Positions 37,290 to 45,743 of a DNA stretch of 59,054 nucleotides are shown here, one piece after another. The notes under the pieces were generated by a model. That model had not been told where the DNA came from. It did not search any database and was given only the letters and a program-made list of their open reading frames with translations. Position 1 is the stretch's first letter, and every line of letters begins with the position of its first letter. This DNA comes from JASMTM01 sp964441735. Its GTDB lineage: Bacteria; Thermotogota; Thermotogae; Petrotogales; Kosmotogaceae. Both the position numbers and the translations under genes were made by a program. Location of the stretch: NCBI GenBank assembly GCA_964441735.1, contig CAYTVB010000010.1:1-59054 (forward strand), read 5' to 3'.

Positions 37290-37365
37290 GAGCCGCTAGC
37301 TCAGCCGGCAGAGCACCTGACTTTTAATCAGGGGGCCGTGGGTTCGAATCCCACGCGGCTCACCA
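37290..37365 (+). tRNA. tRNA-Lys (TTT anticodon)
   Basis: 76 nt with encoded CCA. Acceptor stem GAGCCGC/GCGGCTC, anticodon loop CTTTTAA with TTT at 37323-37325, T-loop GGTTCGAATCC. It decodes AAA and AAG. It is followed with no spacer by tRNA-Leu, so processing between the two must rely on RNase P and 3' maturation at one junction. Confidence 0.97.
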
Positions 37366-37455
37366 GCGAGAGTGGCGGAACTGGCAGACGCGCTGGACTT
37401 AGAATCCAGTGAGTTTTAAAAGCTCGTGAGGGTTCAAATCCCTCCTCTCGCACCA
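37366..37455 (+). tRNA. tRNA-Leu (TAG anticodon)
   Basis: 90 nt with a long variable arm (class II) and encoded CCA. Acceptor GCGAGAG/CTCTCGC, anticodon stem CTGGA/TCCAG with loop CTTAGAA, anticodon TAG at 37400-37402. Decodes CUA and probably other CUN codons. Confidence 0.97.
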
Positions 37456-37479
37456 GAACGTCACTCTTGAAAGAAATTG

Positions 37480-37554
37480 GCGGATGTAGCTCAGTGGTAG
37501 AGCACCTGCTTGCCAAGCAGGGGGTCGCGGGTTCGAATCCCGTCCTCCGCTCCA
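37480..37554 (+). tRNA. tRNA-Gly (GCC anticodon)
   Basis: 75 nt with encoded CCA. Anticodon stem CCTGC/GCAGG, loop TTGCCAA, anticodon GCC at 37512-37514; T-loop GGTTCGAATCC. The acceptor stem GCGGATG/CCTCCGC contains one T-C mismatch at pair 6-67, which is unusual. Confidence 0.95.
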
Positions 37555-37584
37555 AAAGCACCCTTTAAGGGTGCTTTTTTTTAG
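37555..37584 (+). terminator. Terminator of the tRNA cluster
   Basis: Stem AGCACCCT/AGGGTGCT (37557-37564 with 37568-37575), a 3-base loop and a run of T directly after the CCA of tRNA-Gly. On the other strand the T-run is only four bases, so it would be weaker for the gene at 37688. Confidence 0.9.
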
Positions 37585-37687
37585 ATGATATAATGGAAAG
37601 AATTTTAATTCTTGTAATTAGTAGTTATAGATTTTCTAAATGCTCTATATTTAGATATTCAATTCAATATAATAGCTTGATCAAACA

Positions 37688-38545
37688 TTACCATAGACCG
37701 GTAAACATACCACTTAACATTAATTTCATGTTTAGTTTGCCCTCTGAAATGTTATTACTCAAATTCGCTCCAGCACCGATACTAAATATCATATTTCCGG
37801 CCTTCAAATCAAAGCCTCCGCCAATAAGCCAATCAAAAACTTCCCATGTTGGTTCGGTATTAACACTCACACCAGCTCTTATCTGTAATGAGCTCATTAA
37901 ATCAACTTCAGACGATAAACCACCATAAAGTACGTCCATACCGTCACGGGTTCCAAGTTCCAGCCCAAATCTGAATTTATCGAACATAAAACGTGTACCC
38001 AACATTAAGTCAAGAAAGTCTTTGGTAGATGATGACCCGGATTTCCAGAGTAAGCCATTATCAACAAATATTACATAGTCAAGATAAGGTAAGCCTTTAC
38101 CGGTTATTCCACCATTAAAGGTTAACCAGTAAGTATCTTCAGGATAATTTGTTTCATTCTCTTTTTTTACTGTTATTTTTCCGCCCATTTTTGTCAAATT
38201 TGACAGGTCAGTTGATACAGTATAACTGAATATTCTATAATCTCTTATAGAACCTATGTCCATAGAATATTCAAGAATGCCTGCCATTCCAGAACTCGAA
38301 GAATCGTATAAATAAAAATGTAAATTTCTTGGATTAATAGAGGCAGCATAATCACTTATCCCTTGATATAACTGCACAGAAAGCCCATTGTATTCAATAC
38401 CGTAAAGATCCGAAGGACTTCCATAGGTTGCCCAATAATCCGTTGCAAGAATACAGTTGCCCCCGGTCTGGGTTTGAAATGGATCAAGTCCATAAAATGT
38501 CAAAAAAATCATTATTACGATAGAGGTAGCGATAATTTTCTTCAC
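37688..38545 (-). CDS. Exported beta-strand-rich protein, probable outer-membrane barrel
   Basis: About 285 residues. Signal peptide MKKIIATSIVIMIFLTFYG, then a beta-rich sequence with many alternating hydrophobic strands (FRFGLELGTRDGMDVLYGG, LQIRAGVSVN, AGNMIFSIGAGANLS, LNMKLMLSGMFTGLW) ending in a terminal aromatic residue, as in outer-membrane barrels recognised by BamA. I do not recognise a named family. I start at the GTG at 38545, 8 nt after GAGG; the GTG at 38554 is inside that site. Lies at the end of the pfk-to-tgt operon, 16 bases after tgt, so it may be co-transcribed. Confidence 0.78.
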   Translation of the reverse strand: MKKIIATSIVIMIFLTFYGLDPFQTQTGGNCILATDYWATYGSPSDLYGIEYNGLSVQLYQGISDYAASINPRNLHFYLYDSSSSGMAGILEYSMDIGSIRDYRIFSYTVSTDLSNLTKMGGKITVKKENETNYPEDTYWLTFNGGITGKGLPYLDYVIFVDNGLLWKSGSSSTKDFLDLMLGTRFMFDKFRFGLELGTRDGMDVLYGGLSSEVDLMSSLQIRAGVSVNTEPTWEVFDWLIGGGFDLKAGNMIFSIGAGANLSNNISEGKLNMKLMLSGMFTGLW

Positions 38546-38569
38546 AGCAAACACCTCGCAATTCTTCTT

Positions 38570-39691
38570 TCAATTCTCGAAAACCCTGGTGCTAATAAGT
38601 TCTTTCTTTATGCAGCTATTTTTGAATTCATTGTATTGATTGTTTTCCAGCGCATTTCTTATTCTACCTGTAAACTCATTTAAAAATGCAGTGTTATGAT
38701 AACTCAAAACAAGTTTCCCTAATAACTCTTCCCTTCTAAACAAATGATGAATATATCCTCTTGAATAGGTTTTGCAAACGCGACAATTACATTGGTTATC
38801 AACAGGTCCGTTATCATATTTGTACTTGGCTGCTTTCAGATTTATTTTTCCATTCCATGTTAATGCTGTCCCGTGTCTTCCTATTCTTGTGGGCAGTACA
38901 CAATCGAACATATCTATTCCGTTATCTACGGCATTGATAATAAGATCAGGGCTGCCAATGCCCATAACGTATCGTGGTTTGTTTTCGGGTAAAAAATCAA
39001 CTGTAAAAGTCAAAATAGCTCTGGTACTTTCAAAAGTCTCACCGACACTTAATCCACCAATGGCGAAACCATCAAAATCAAGGGATATAATTTCCTTTGC
39101 GCTTTTTTCTCTTAAATCTTTATAGAACCCCCCTTGAACTATGCCAAATACAGATCTTTCATTATCATGAACCTTCAGACATCTCATTGCCCAAGTGGTT
39201 GTTCTATTTACTGAATTTTCTACGTAATCTCTTTTAACCCCAGGAGGTAGACACTCATCCAGAACCATGACAATGTCGCTATCGAGAACCTGCTGGATTT
39301 TCATTGAAAACTCCGGAGTAATCTCTTTCCAGCTACCATCAAGCGGGGATTTTATCGTTACCGCGTGATCAGATATCTTTTTCTCCCTTATGCTAAAAAT
39401 CTGAAAACCGCCACTATCAGTTAAAATTGGCCTTTCCCAATTAATAAAATTATGCAAACCATTAAAATGCTTTATAACTTCCAGACCTGGTTTTAGATAT
39501 AAGTGAAAAGCATTACCCAATATAACTTGAGTACCAATCTCAAGTAACTGATGTTGCCAGAGACCTTTAACCGTGCCATTTGTACCTACCGGCATAAATA
39601 CAGGGGTGTCGATGTCTCCCCTTTCGGTCTTTATTCTCCCGTGTCTGGCTCGAGATTCTTTGTCTTTGTTCAATACTTCAAAATCAAGCAT
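38570..39691 (-). CDS. tgt: Queuine tRNA-ribosyltransferase
   Basis: About 373 residues. Exchanges G34 for preQ1 in tRNAs for Asp, Asn, His and Tyr. Motifs: TPVFMPVGTNGTVKGL, ILTDSGGFQIFSI with the catalytic Asp, GIVQGGFYKDLREKSA, GFAIGGLSVGE, RYVMGIGSPDLI, FDCVLPTRIGRHGTA, and the zinc site CNCRVCKTYSRGYIHHLF. Start is uncertain: the ATG at 39691 gives a normal N-terminus, with alternative TTG codons at 39703 and 39712. It overlaps the end of the cyclodeaminase-like gene. Confidence 0.94.
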   Translation of the reverse strand: MLDFEVLNKDKESRARHGRIKTERGDIDTPVFMPVGTNGTVKGLWQHQLLEIGTQVILGNAFHLYLKPGLEVIKHFNGLHNFINWERPILTDSGGFQIFSIREKKISDHAVTIKSPLDGSWKEITPEFSMKIQQVLDSDIVMVLDECLPPGVKRDYVENSVNRTTTWAMRCLKVHDNERSVFGIVQGGFYKDLREKSAKEIISLDFDGFAIGGLSVGETFESTRAILTFTVDFLPENKPRYVMGIGSPDLIINAVDNGIDMFDCVLPTRIGRHGTALTWNGKINLKAAKYKYDNGPVDNQCNCRVCKTYSRGYIHHLFRREELLGKLVLSYHNTAFLNEFTGRIRNALENNQYNEFKNSCIKKELISTRVFEN

Positions 39692-40313
39692 TCCTTTTTT
39701 CAATAACTTCAATTATCCTTTCAAAGCTCTTCTTTATTTGATTCTCAAGCTGCGACATTTCTTCTCGTATCCATTCATTGTAATGCTTATCCTTCAGTGA
39801 TTTCATGTTAATTTCTACATTGGAACGAGCCACATAGTAAACAGCCTTCAATAAATGTGCTGCACATTCAACATCCGAAATAGCATTAGTATTTCCCCAT
39901 TTAGCAACTTTTTCAAGCGCTATTATGATATTCTTTGATCTTCTTGCAAGATCAAAGGGTACTTCAATGGCAGTTTTTAAAGCCTGCTGAATCTTCACAG
40001 TTCGTGTAGCTTTCTCTTCTTCAGTATTTTTTGGCAATCTTAAACTTGCCATTACCTGATCAAAGGCTTGAACATCTTTGTTCACCAGATCCGAAAGATA
40101 ACTGATTTCATTTTCCATTGTTTCCAGCGCGCTTTCCATTCTACCTTCGACATCTTCATAACCTTTCTTACCAATGGTTAATCGTGAAACCATTGCTCCC
40201 AGAGCTGCTCCAAGTGCAGCCACTACTCCACCAACGGCACCTCCTCCAGGAGTGGGTGACTTTTCAGCAACTCTTTTCAAGAAATCCTTAAGGCTCAATG
40301 TACACAGATCCAT
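39684..40313 (-). CDS. Cyclodeaminase/cyclohydrolase (FTCD-C/FchA) family protein
   Basis: About 209 residues, all helical. The glycine-rich signature SPTPGGGAVGGVVAALGAALGAMV is at about 18-41; LASLRLPKNTEEEKATR-like and AVYYVARSNVEINMKSLKD follow. Members are formiminotetrahydrofolate cyclodeaminases or methenyl-THF cyclohydrolases. It is not fused to a formiminotransferase here, so a C1-folate cyclohydrolase role is as likely. Start ATG at 40313 has GAGGGGG 6 nt upstream. Confidence 0.88.
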   Translation of the reverse strand: MDLCTLSLKDFLKRVAEKSPTPGGGAVGGVVAALGAALGAMVSRLTIGKKGYEDVEGRMESALETMENEISYLSDLVNKDVQAFDQVMASLRLPKNTEEEKATRTVKIQQALKTAIEVPFDLARRSKNIIIALEKVAKWGNTNAISDVECAAHLLKAVYYVARSNVEINMKSLKDKHYNEWIREEMSQLENQIKKSFERIIEVIEKRNA

Positions 40314-40340
40314 TTTCATCCCCCTCACAATGCTTTTCTT

Positions 40341-41063
40341 TTATTGAGCGACAATTTTAATTCCTGAACTTGCTCCTATTCTATCAGCACCAGCTCTAAT
40401 CATTGAAATAGCATCTTCTTTTGTTTTGATTCCACCTGAAGCCTTTACTTTCATTCCACCTGATGCGTATTTCATCAATGAAACGTCTTCTATTCTTGCA
40501 CCTCCGGAACTGAAACCGGTTGAAGTCTTTACAAAGATCGCATCGCTTAATCTCGCCAGCACACAGGCTGCGATTTTTTCTTCCTTTTCAAGTAAAGCTG
40601 TTTCAATGATCACCTTAACAGGTTTCCCTCCAGCTGATTTTACCACTTCTCTTAGGTCTTTTAGAACGTAATCGTATTCTTTTGCTTTCAAATGACCGAT
40701 ATTTATTACAACATCAAACTCGTCAGCTCCATGTTCCAGACCCCATCTTGTTTCGTAAGATTTTACACTCGTAGATACCGCGCCAAGTGGAAACCCAATA
40801 ACAATAGCCTTTTCAATCTTGCTACCCTTGAGTTCTTTACTTACAAGAGGAAGGTAAGAGCTGTTAACACAAACAGCTTTAAAATTGTAATCTTTTGCTT
40901 CTTTGCACAAATTAATAATCTGTTCAGGAGTAGCCTCAGGTTTGAGCTGTGTATGGTCAATATATTTGTTGAGCTGTATTTTTTCAGTAATCTCTCGATT
41001 AACGGGAGAGTAATTTTTTTCATAATCCTCAGTAGACTTTTGAATTTCTTTGTAAAGGTTCAT
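40341..41063 (-). CDS. deoC: Deoxyribose-phosphate aldolase
   Basis: 240 residues. Splits deoxyribose-5-phosphate into glyceraldehyde-3-phosphate and acetaldehyde. Class I aldolase barrel with KYIDHTQLKPEATPEQI, EFDVVINIG with the catalytic Asp (D117), KVIIETALL, and the Schiff-base lysine K179 in FVKTSTGFSSGGA, then KASGGIKTKEDAISMIRAGADRIGAS. An N-terminal extension of about 25 residues precedes the core. ATG start after GGGGGTGGATTT. Confidence 0.96.
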   Translation of the reverse strand: MNLYKEIQKSTEDYEKNYSPVNREITEKIQLNKYIDHTQLKPEATPEQIINLCKEAKDYNFKAVCVNSSYLPLVSKELKGSKIEKAIVIGFPLGAVSTSVKSYETRWGLEHGADEFDVVINIGHLKAKEYDYVLKDLREVVKSAGGKPVKVIIETALLEKEEKIAACVLARLSDAIFVKTSTGFSSGGARIEDVSLMKYASGGMKVKASGGIKTKEDAISMIRAGADRIGASSGIKIVAQ

Positions 41064-41075
41064 AAATCCACCCCC

Positions 41076-41624
41076 TTATAATTCAAGTTCTTCCGAAATA
41101 TCTCTCATAGCATTCAACGAAAGAACCAAAAATTCTTCTAAAGACATTCCAAAATCCTCACAACTTTTCATCTGTTCCCTGCTGGCTCCTCTCGCAAAGG
41201 ATTTTTCTTTAAAGCGATTTAACAGAAAATCAAGATCCAGATCATCAAGTGTTGTACCCTTTCTTATAAGCACAGAAGCCACAATAAAGCCGGTTACAGG
41301 ATCTGCTGCATAGATTGCCTTTTCCATTAAAGTTTCTCTTTCCTTTTTTTCACAATGAGCCAGAATAGCATTTTTTATATCATCAGGAACATCGTATTCA
41401 GATAACATTTCTACTGTTCTTTTACCATGATTTTCAAAATCATCCTTCGTTTCTTCATAATCAAGGTCATGCAGTAACCCTGCCAATGCCCATTTTTCCT
41501 CATCCTGATCAAGTTTTCTTGCCAGAGCTTTCATCACGCTCTCAACTGCAAGCACATGTTTTACAAGATTTTTCTGCTTAATATTTTTCTTAACCAGCTC
41601 ATAAGCCTTCTCTCTTGAAATCAC
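41076..41624 (-). CDS. HD-domain phosphohydrolase-like protein
   Basis: 182 residues. The HD signature is HVLAVESVMKAL, GLLHDLDYEET, ENHGKRTVEML and ILAHCEKKERETLMEKAIYAADPVTGFIVASVLI, the last typical of HDIG proteins with hydrolase activity on nucleotides or phosphorylated signals. The substrate is unknown. GTG start 9 nt after GGAGG; overlaps radC by 26 bases. Confidence 0.88.
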   Translation of the reverse strand: MISREKAYELVKKNIKQKNLVKHVLAVESVMKALARKLDQDEEKWALAGLLHDLDYEETKDDFENHGKRTVEMLSEYDVPDDIKNAILAHCEKKERETLMEKAIYAADPVTGFIVASVLIRKGTTLDDLDLDFLLNRFKEKSFARGASREQMKSCEDFGMSLEEFLVLSLNAMRDISEELEL

Positions 41625-42309
41625 TTTCTTTCACCTCCGGTACAATATACTGTTTATCAGCTGCAAAACTATAGCATTTTCCTTTACCAATTATAACGTG
41701 ATCTACCAGTTTGATACCAAGCATTTCACCTGAATCTGAAAGTCTTTTTGTAATTTCAACATCTTCCATGCTTGGATCAGGTATTCCTGAAGGATGGTTA
41801 TGAACAAGAATAATCGCTGAAGCAGATTTAGCTATTGCAGGTCTATAAACCTCACGAGGATGCAACAATGACGCATCTACAATTCCAACACTAATTGTAT
41901 CCATACCCGAATAATTTAACTTGTTGTTTAAAATAATAACCCTTACAACTTCTTTATCCATAAAACTCATATCGTAACAAAGATAATAAACGCTTTTTGG
42001 TTCTTTTAGCGACACATCTGTCCTTGTAACCAGTTCTTTGAATACTCGATTACCAATCTCTAGAGCGGCTTTTAGACTCACTGCTTTTGCCAAACCCAGT
42101 CCTTTAATCTCAGCCAGTTCACTACATTCCGCTGTCAATAAATGTGTCAATGAGCCATACTTTTCAAGAATTCTTTTTGATAGTTCAAGTACATTTGTTC
42201 CTTTTACGCCAGTACGCAATAAAATTGCTACCAGTTCATGGTCCAATAATGAACCCGGCCCTTTCTCAAAAAACTTCTCCCTTGGCAGACCAGTTTGCTT
42301 TTTCGTCAA
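41599..42309 (-). CDS. radC: RadC-like JAB-domain protein
   Basis: 236 residues. N-terminal helix-hairpin-helix segment (REKFFEKGPGSLLDHELVAILLRTGVKG, then EIKGLGLAKAVSLKAALEIG) and a C-terminal JAMM metalloprotein fold with HNHPSGIPDPSMEDVEITKRL and KLVDHVIIG. Named DNA repair protein RadC, but its role in repair has been questioned. TTG start after GGGGTGTGACAT; overlaps maf by 44 bases. Confidence 0.93.
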   Translation of the reverse strand: MTKKQTGLPREKFFEKGPGSLLDHELVAILLRTGVKGTNVLELSKRILEKYGSLTHLLTAECSELAEIKGLGLAKAVSLKAALEIGNRVFKELVTRTDVSLKEPKSVYYLCYDMSFMDKEVVRVIILNNKLNYSGMDTISVGIVDASLLHPREVYRPAIAKSASAIILVHNHPSGIPDPSMEDVEITKRLSDSGEMLGIKLVDHVIIGKGKCYSFAADKQYIVPEVKESDFKREGL

Positions 42310-42877
42310 ATGTCACACCCCATTTCAATAAATATTCCCAAATTTTTCCCACCGGGAATCCCATAACATTATAAAAATCCCCCGAAATTTTCTCAACAAA
42401 AAGTGCCCCAAAATCCTGAATTCCATAAGCTCCAGCTTTGTCCAGTGGCAATCCTGTTTTTACATATGACTTTATAATCTCTTCAGAAATTTTTCTAAAA
42501 GTAACATAAGTTGTTTCAATGAAAGAAAATAACCCATCACCCTTAACAAGGGTAACGCCTGTATAGACGCTGTGTGTCTTTCCAGATAATATTTTTAGAT
42601 AATGTATGGCTTCATCTTCACTGGATGGTTTCTCCAAAAGATTGTTATCGTGTACCACTATTGTATCCGCTCCAATAACAATATCTTCTTTATAATCGTT
42701 ACTTACACTAAGCGCCTTTCTTTTTGATAATTCTTTTAGATCCTCAAGCAGCTTTGAAATATCTGAAGAATCGAGATATTCTTCTACATCCTTTGGAGAA
42801 ACACTTTTATAAGGTAATCCCAATAACTTAATTAATTTTCTTCTTCTGGGAGATGTCGAAGCAAGTATGAGTTTCAT
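42266..42877 (-). CDS. maf: Maf-family nucleoside triphosphate pyrophosphatase
   Basis: 203 residues. Maf house-cleaning NTPase acting on non-canonical or modified nucleotides. Signatures: LILASTSPRRRKLIKLLGL, DIVIGADTIVVHDNN, ILSGKTHSVYTGVTLV, and GLPLDKAGAYGIQDFGALFVEKISGDFYNVMGFPV. The start ATG follows the stop of the Gx transporter with a small overlap. Overlap with radC downstream suggests translational coupling. Confidence 0.95.
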   Translation of the reverse strand: MKLILASTSPRRRKLIKLLGLPYKSVSPKDVEEYLDSSDISKLLEDLKELSKRKALSVSNDYKEDIVIGADTIVVHDNNLLEKPSSEDEAIHYLKILSGKTHSVYTGVTLVKGDGLFSFIETTYVTFRKISEEIIKSYVKTGLPLDKAGAYGIQDFGALFVEKISGDFYNVMGFPVGKIWEYLLKWGVTFDEKANWSAKGEVF

Positions 42878-43377
42878 AAAATATCACCACTTTTTATATT
42901 TATTCTATGTGCAATTACAGCGTTTACTACAGCTGATATACTTCCAACCACCGCAAAATAAGGAAATATGCTTACTATCCTCAATGTTCCCAGTATAAAT
43001 ATTCCTGCATAAACTAACTGAAATGAATTGTTTATCAACGCTCCTGATAAACTGATACCCAAATATCCAAATTCCTTCCTTGATCTGTACAACAACCACA
43101 TTGTCAAAACAGCCAACAAAGCTCCACCAAGTCCCATTATATAACCAGGGGTCATCAATCTTCCGGATAATAAATTACCGATAGTGGATTTACCAACTGC
43201 AATAAGCAACAAATTACTCAAAGGAACACGGGGAAGTGCAATTAGCAAAACAAGATTTGAAAATCCCCATCTTCCTCCAGGAACAACAACCGGAAAGGGA
43301 ATAAAGGTCTCCAGGAAATAAAGGACACTCCCCAAAGCAATATAAACCGCCATCAATGTTAAATCTCTGGTTTTCAC
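42874..43377 (-). CDS. Gx transporter family membrane protein
   Basis: 167 residues with about five hydrophobic segments. FIPFPVVVPGGRWGFSNLVLLIAL and GNLLSGRLMTPGYIMGLGGALLAVLTM are typical of the Gx transporter family, earlier called heptaprenyl diphosphate synthase component I. It resembles ECF-type substrate-binding membrane proteins, and it commonly neighbours a NusG-II domain protein and ApbE. Substrate unknown. Overlaps both neighbours by a few bases. Confidence 0.85.
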   Translation of the reverse strand: MKTRDLTLMAVYIALGSVLYFLETFIPFPVVVPGGRWGFSNLVLLIALPRVPLSNLLLIAVGKSTIGNLLSGRLMTPGYIMGLGGALLAVLTMWLLYRSRKEFGYLGISLSGALINNSFQLVYAGIFILGTLRIVSIFPYFAVVGSISAVVNAVIAHRINIKSGDIL

Positions 43378-43733
43378 TGTGTCATCACATCAAAATCGTT
43401 TTTGTTGTTTTCAGCTTCAATAATAACCATAACTTTATTGGGAATACACACAATGGGAACACCCGGAGATGAAACCCATCCCATTTTCACGCAAAGTTGT
43501 TGCGGACAATTAGATTCTTTCATTCTAATTCTTTTATTACTGACTTCCACAATGACACCTTCCATAACTGAATAGGTGCCATCTTTAGTTAAATCAATTT
43601 TGAAAGATATTTTGTTTCCTATATAGACAAACGCAGTATTATTTGCACTATCTCCAGAGGATAGCAGCGTTATCAAAATTCCTGTTACAACAAAAAAAAT
43701 CAGTACCCAGTCATATTTGCCAAACAGTTTCAT
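43374..43733 (-). CDS. NusG domain II-containing membrane protein
   Basis: 119 residues. One N-terminal membrane helix (WVLIFFVVTGILITLLSS), then an extracytoplasmic NusG-II beta domain with MKESNCPQQLCVKMGWV and VPIVCIPNKVMVIIE. The CPQQLC cysteine pair and a third Cys could bind metal or be redox active. In many anaerobes it lies with ApbE and Gx transporter genes, as here. The role is unknown. Confidence 0.85.
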   Translation of the reverse strand: MKLFGKYDWVLIFFVVTGILITLLSSGDSANNTAFVYIGNKISFKIDLTKDGTYSVMEGVIVEVSNKRIRMKESNCPQQLCVKMGWVSSPGVPIVCIPNKVMVIIEAENNKNDFDVMTQ

Positions 43734-44767
43734 TTTCCTATATAGCCTTCAATACCTGGTGATTTGTACATACTCAAGTTTTCTTGAACCAGGAGAACCA
43801 ATGAACCATACCTGGGCAAAAAAGTAACTCCGGGAGCTTTTCCCATGATAAACGCGGCTGTCGAATATGCGTCTGCGAGCATTGCACTCTTGTTAATAAC
43901 AGTTGCGCTTATTGTACCGTTTCTTGCAGGTCTACCTGTATCTGGATTTATAAGGTGGTGATATCGTATTCCATTTTCAATGAAGTAACGTTCATAGTCT
44001 CCAGAAGTTGCTATTGCGCCCTCATACATCTTGAGATATTCTACAGCTTCATCAGCTCTGTCACTCCTGGGATGGCGTATACCAATAACCCAGGGTCTTT
44101 CACCGTATTTTGGACCAATAATGCCAATATCTCCTCCAGCATCAATATAACCTGTTGTCTCAGGATCCAACTCCTTTATAACCTTTATTGCTCTATCTAC
44201 AGCATATCCTTTAGCAATTCCTGAAAGATCGATCATAGAATCATTCAACAATTTTATCTTCTTATTATCCTTATCTATCAAAATATTTTTGTAATTTATT
44301 CTTTCCAACACTTCATTAATGGCATTATCTGAAGGTACTGAAGGTGTTGAATTTGCAGATGTGAAGCCCCATGATTCAACAAGGCTGTAAACTGTTGGAT
44401 CAAAAGCCCCGTCAGTGTTTTCTGCAATTTCAATACATGCTTTTATAAGGGAAAAGGTCTCTTCATCAACCGAAACCCAGTTTTCATTGGACTCATTGAT
44501 GTTTTTCATATTCTCACTGTTTTTACTAAACTTCGAATCAATTCTCGCTATCTCTTGAAATGCTTTACTTGCAAGCTCAACAGAAGAAAACTCTTCAGAA
44601 GCGATATTTATAGTAACGTATGTTCCCAGGAGGTATTCGGTTCTTTTATAATAAACTGGTTTTTCATTATTGAAGTAAATATATAATAAAATGCCTATTG
44701 CAGCTATTAAAAGAAGTCCATAAATAATTACTTTGTTTACAAGATTACTGGTATCTCTTTTCCGCAC
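43730..44767 (-). CDS. apbE: FAD:protein FMN transferase ApbE
   Basis: About 345 residues. Membrane anchor near residues 12-34 (not a lipobox), then ApbE domain: EYLLGTYVTINI, DLSGIAKGYAVDRAIK, GYIDAGGDIGIIG, VIGIRHPR, and the HHLINPDTGRPARN and SAMLADAYSTAAFIMG segments with Mg2+ and FAD ligands. It attaches FMN to a threonine of exported or membrane flavoproteins. No flavin acceptor protein (for example RnfG/NqrC type) is in the window. I start at the GTG at 44767, which has AGG 8 nt upstream. Overlaps the amrS end. Confidence 0.93.
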   Translation of the reverse strand: MRKRDTSNLVNKVIIYGLLLIAAIGILLYIYFNNEKPVYYKRTEYLLGTYVTINIASEEFSSVELASKAFQEIARIDSKFSKNSENMKNINESNENWVSVDEETFSLIKACIEIAENTDGAFDPTVYSLVESWGFTSANSTPSVPSDNAINEVLERINYKNILIDKDNKKIKLLNDSMIDLSGIAKGYAVDRAIKVIKELDPETTGYIDAGGDIGIIGPKYGERPWVIGIRHPRSDRADEAVEYLKMYEGAIATSGDYERYFIENGIRYHHLINPDTGRPARNGTISATVINKSAMLADAYSTAAFIMGKAPGVTFLPRYGSLVLLVQENLSMYKSPGIEGYIGK

Positions 44768-45729
44768 TCGGAGCACCTACCTTTTTCATCCAGCTTCACC
44801 AACTCAATACTATAACCTTTTCGTTCAACTAAAAGCGCCCCGCATTCCGGACAGTAGGTATTTCCCCCCTCCGTTTCAGAAATATTGCCAAGATAAACAT
44901 AATTAAGATACTTTTTGGCAATTTCACGCGCTTCTTTCATTCGTTTTATGTCGGTAGGAGGCATTTCTGCCTTATGTGCAGGATAATAACGAGTTAGATG
45001 TATGGGTATATCTTTTGAAAGAGAAGATAACCATTTAAACTCTTCTTCCAGTTCTTCCAGTGAATCGTTCTTGCCGGTAACCAATAGGGTTGTTATTTCT
45101 ACATGAACTCCGACTTCTACTGCTCTCTCAATTGTTCTCAAAACATATTCTTTTTTTGCACCCAGTTCTTTTAAATAATACTCATCGTTCCATCCCTTTA
45201 AATCGATATTCATCGCACTTACTGATTGAACGAGTAATTCTAAAGGATCGCTTTCTATGTAACCATTTGTTATTAATAACGTTTCTATACCCGTTTTAGC
45301 TGCCACCCTTGCAGTGTCAAGAATAAACTCGAAGAATACAGTTGGTTCGTTATAGGTAAATGCTACACCCCATGATTCCTCACTTTCTATGATTCTCAAC
45401 AACTGCGTAGGTTTTACCAACTGAATATGTCTTGGTCTTTTTGTCGCGATACTCCAGTTCTGACAATGCGGACATTTCATATTACAGCCCCAGGATCCCA
45501 CGGAAAGCACAGATTTACCAGGTCTGTAATGATAAAGAGGTTTTTTCTCAACAGGGTCCATCCCAATTGAGGTTAATTCTCCATAGTTCAAAGAATATAA
45601 CATCCCATTTCTATTCATGCGTGCGCCGCATATACCAGCATCTCCAGGTTTAATTTTACAGTGATGTGGACATAATAGACACTCGAGTACAGAATTCTCT
45701 AACTCATCAAAATAAATAGCCGGTTTCAT
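44737..45729 (-). CDS. amrS: AmmeMemoRadiSam system radical SAM enzyme
   Basis: 330 residues. Radical SAM motif GCNMKCPHCQNWSIA near 78-92, a preceding cysteine-rich segment (CLLCPHHCKIKPGDAGICGAR at 17-37), and family segments GVAFTYNEPTVFFEF and PIHLTRYYPAHKAEMPPT. The C-terminus carries a small zinc-ribbon-like pair: YCPECGALL and RCSECGKEI. Named for genetic linkage with AMMECR1 and Memo; the reaction is unknown. ATG start 7 nt after GGAGG. Follows the AMMECR1 gene. Confidence 0.92.
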   Translation of the reverse strand: MKPAIYFDELENSVLECLLCPHHCKIKPGDAGICGARMNRNGMLYSLNYGELTSIGMDPVEKKPLYHYRPGKSVLSVGSWGCNMKCPHCQNWSIATKRPRHIQLVKPTQLLRIIESEESWGVAFTYNEPTVFFEFILDTARVAAKTGIETLLITNGYIESDPLELLVQSVSAMNIDLKGWNDEYYLKELGAKKEYVLRTIERAVEVGVHVEITTLLVTGKNDSLEELEEEFKWLSSLSKDIPIHLTRYYPAHKAEMPPTDIKRMKEAREIAKKYLNYVYLGNISETEGGNTYCPECGALLVERKGYSIELVKLDEKGRCSECGKEIPVIL

Positions 45730-45743
45730 ATGACCCCTCCCAA

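Noticed and set aside
37328..37561. Open frame of 77 codons on the minus strand with GFEPATP-like repeats
   Set aside because: It is the antisense of the three tRNA genes; such frames are well-known false proteins.
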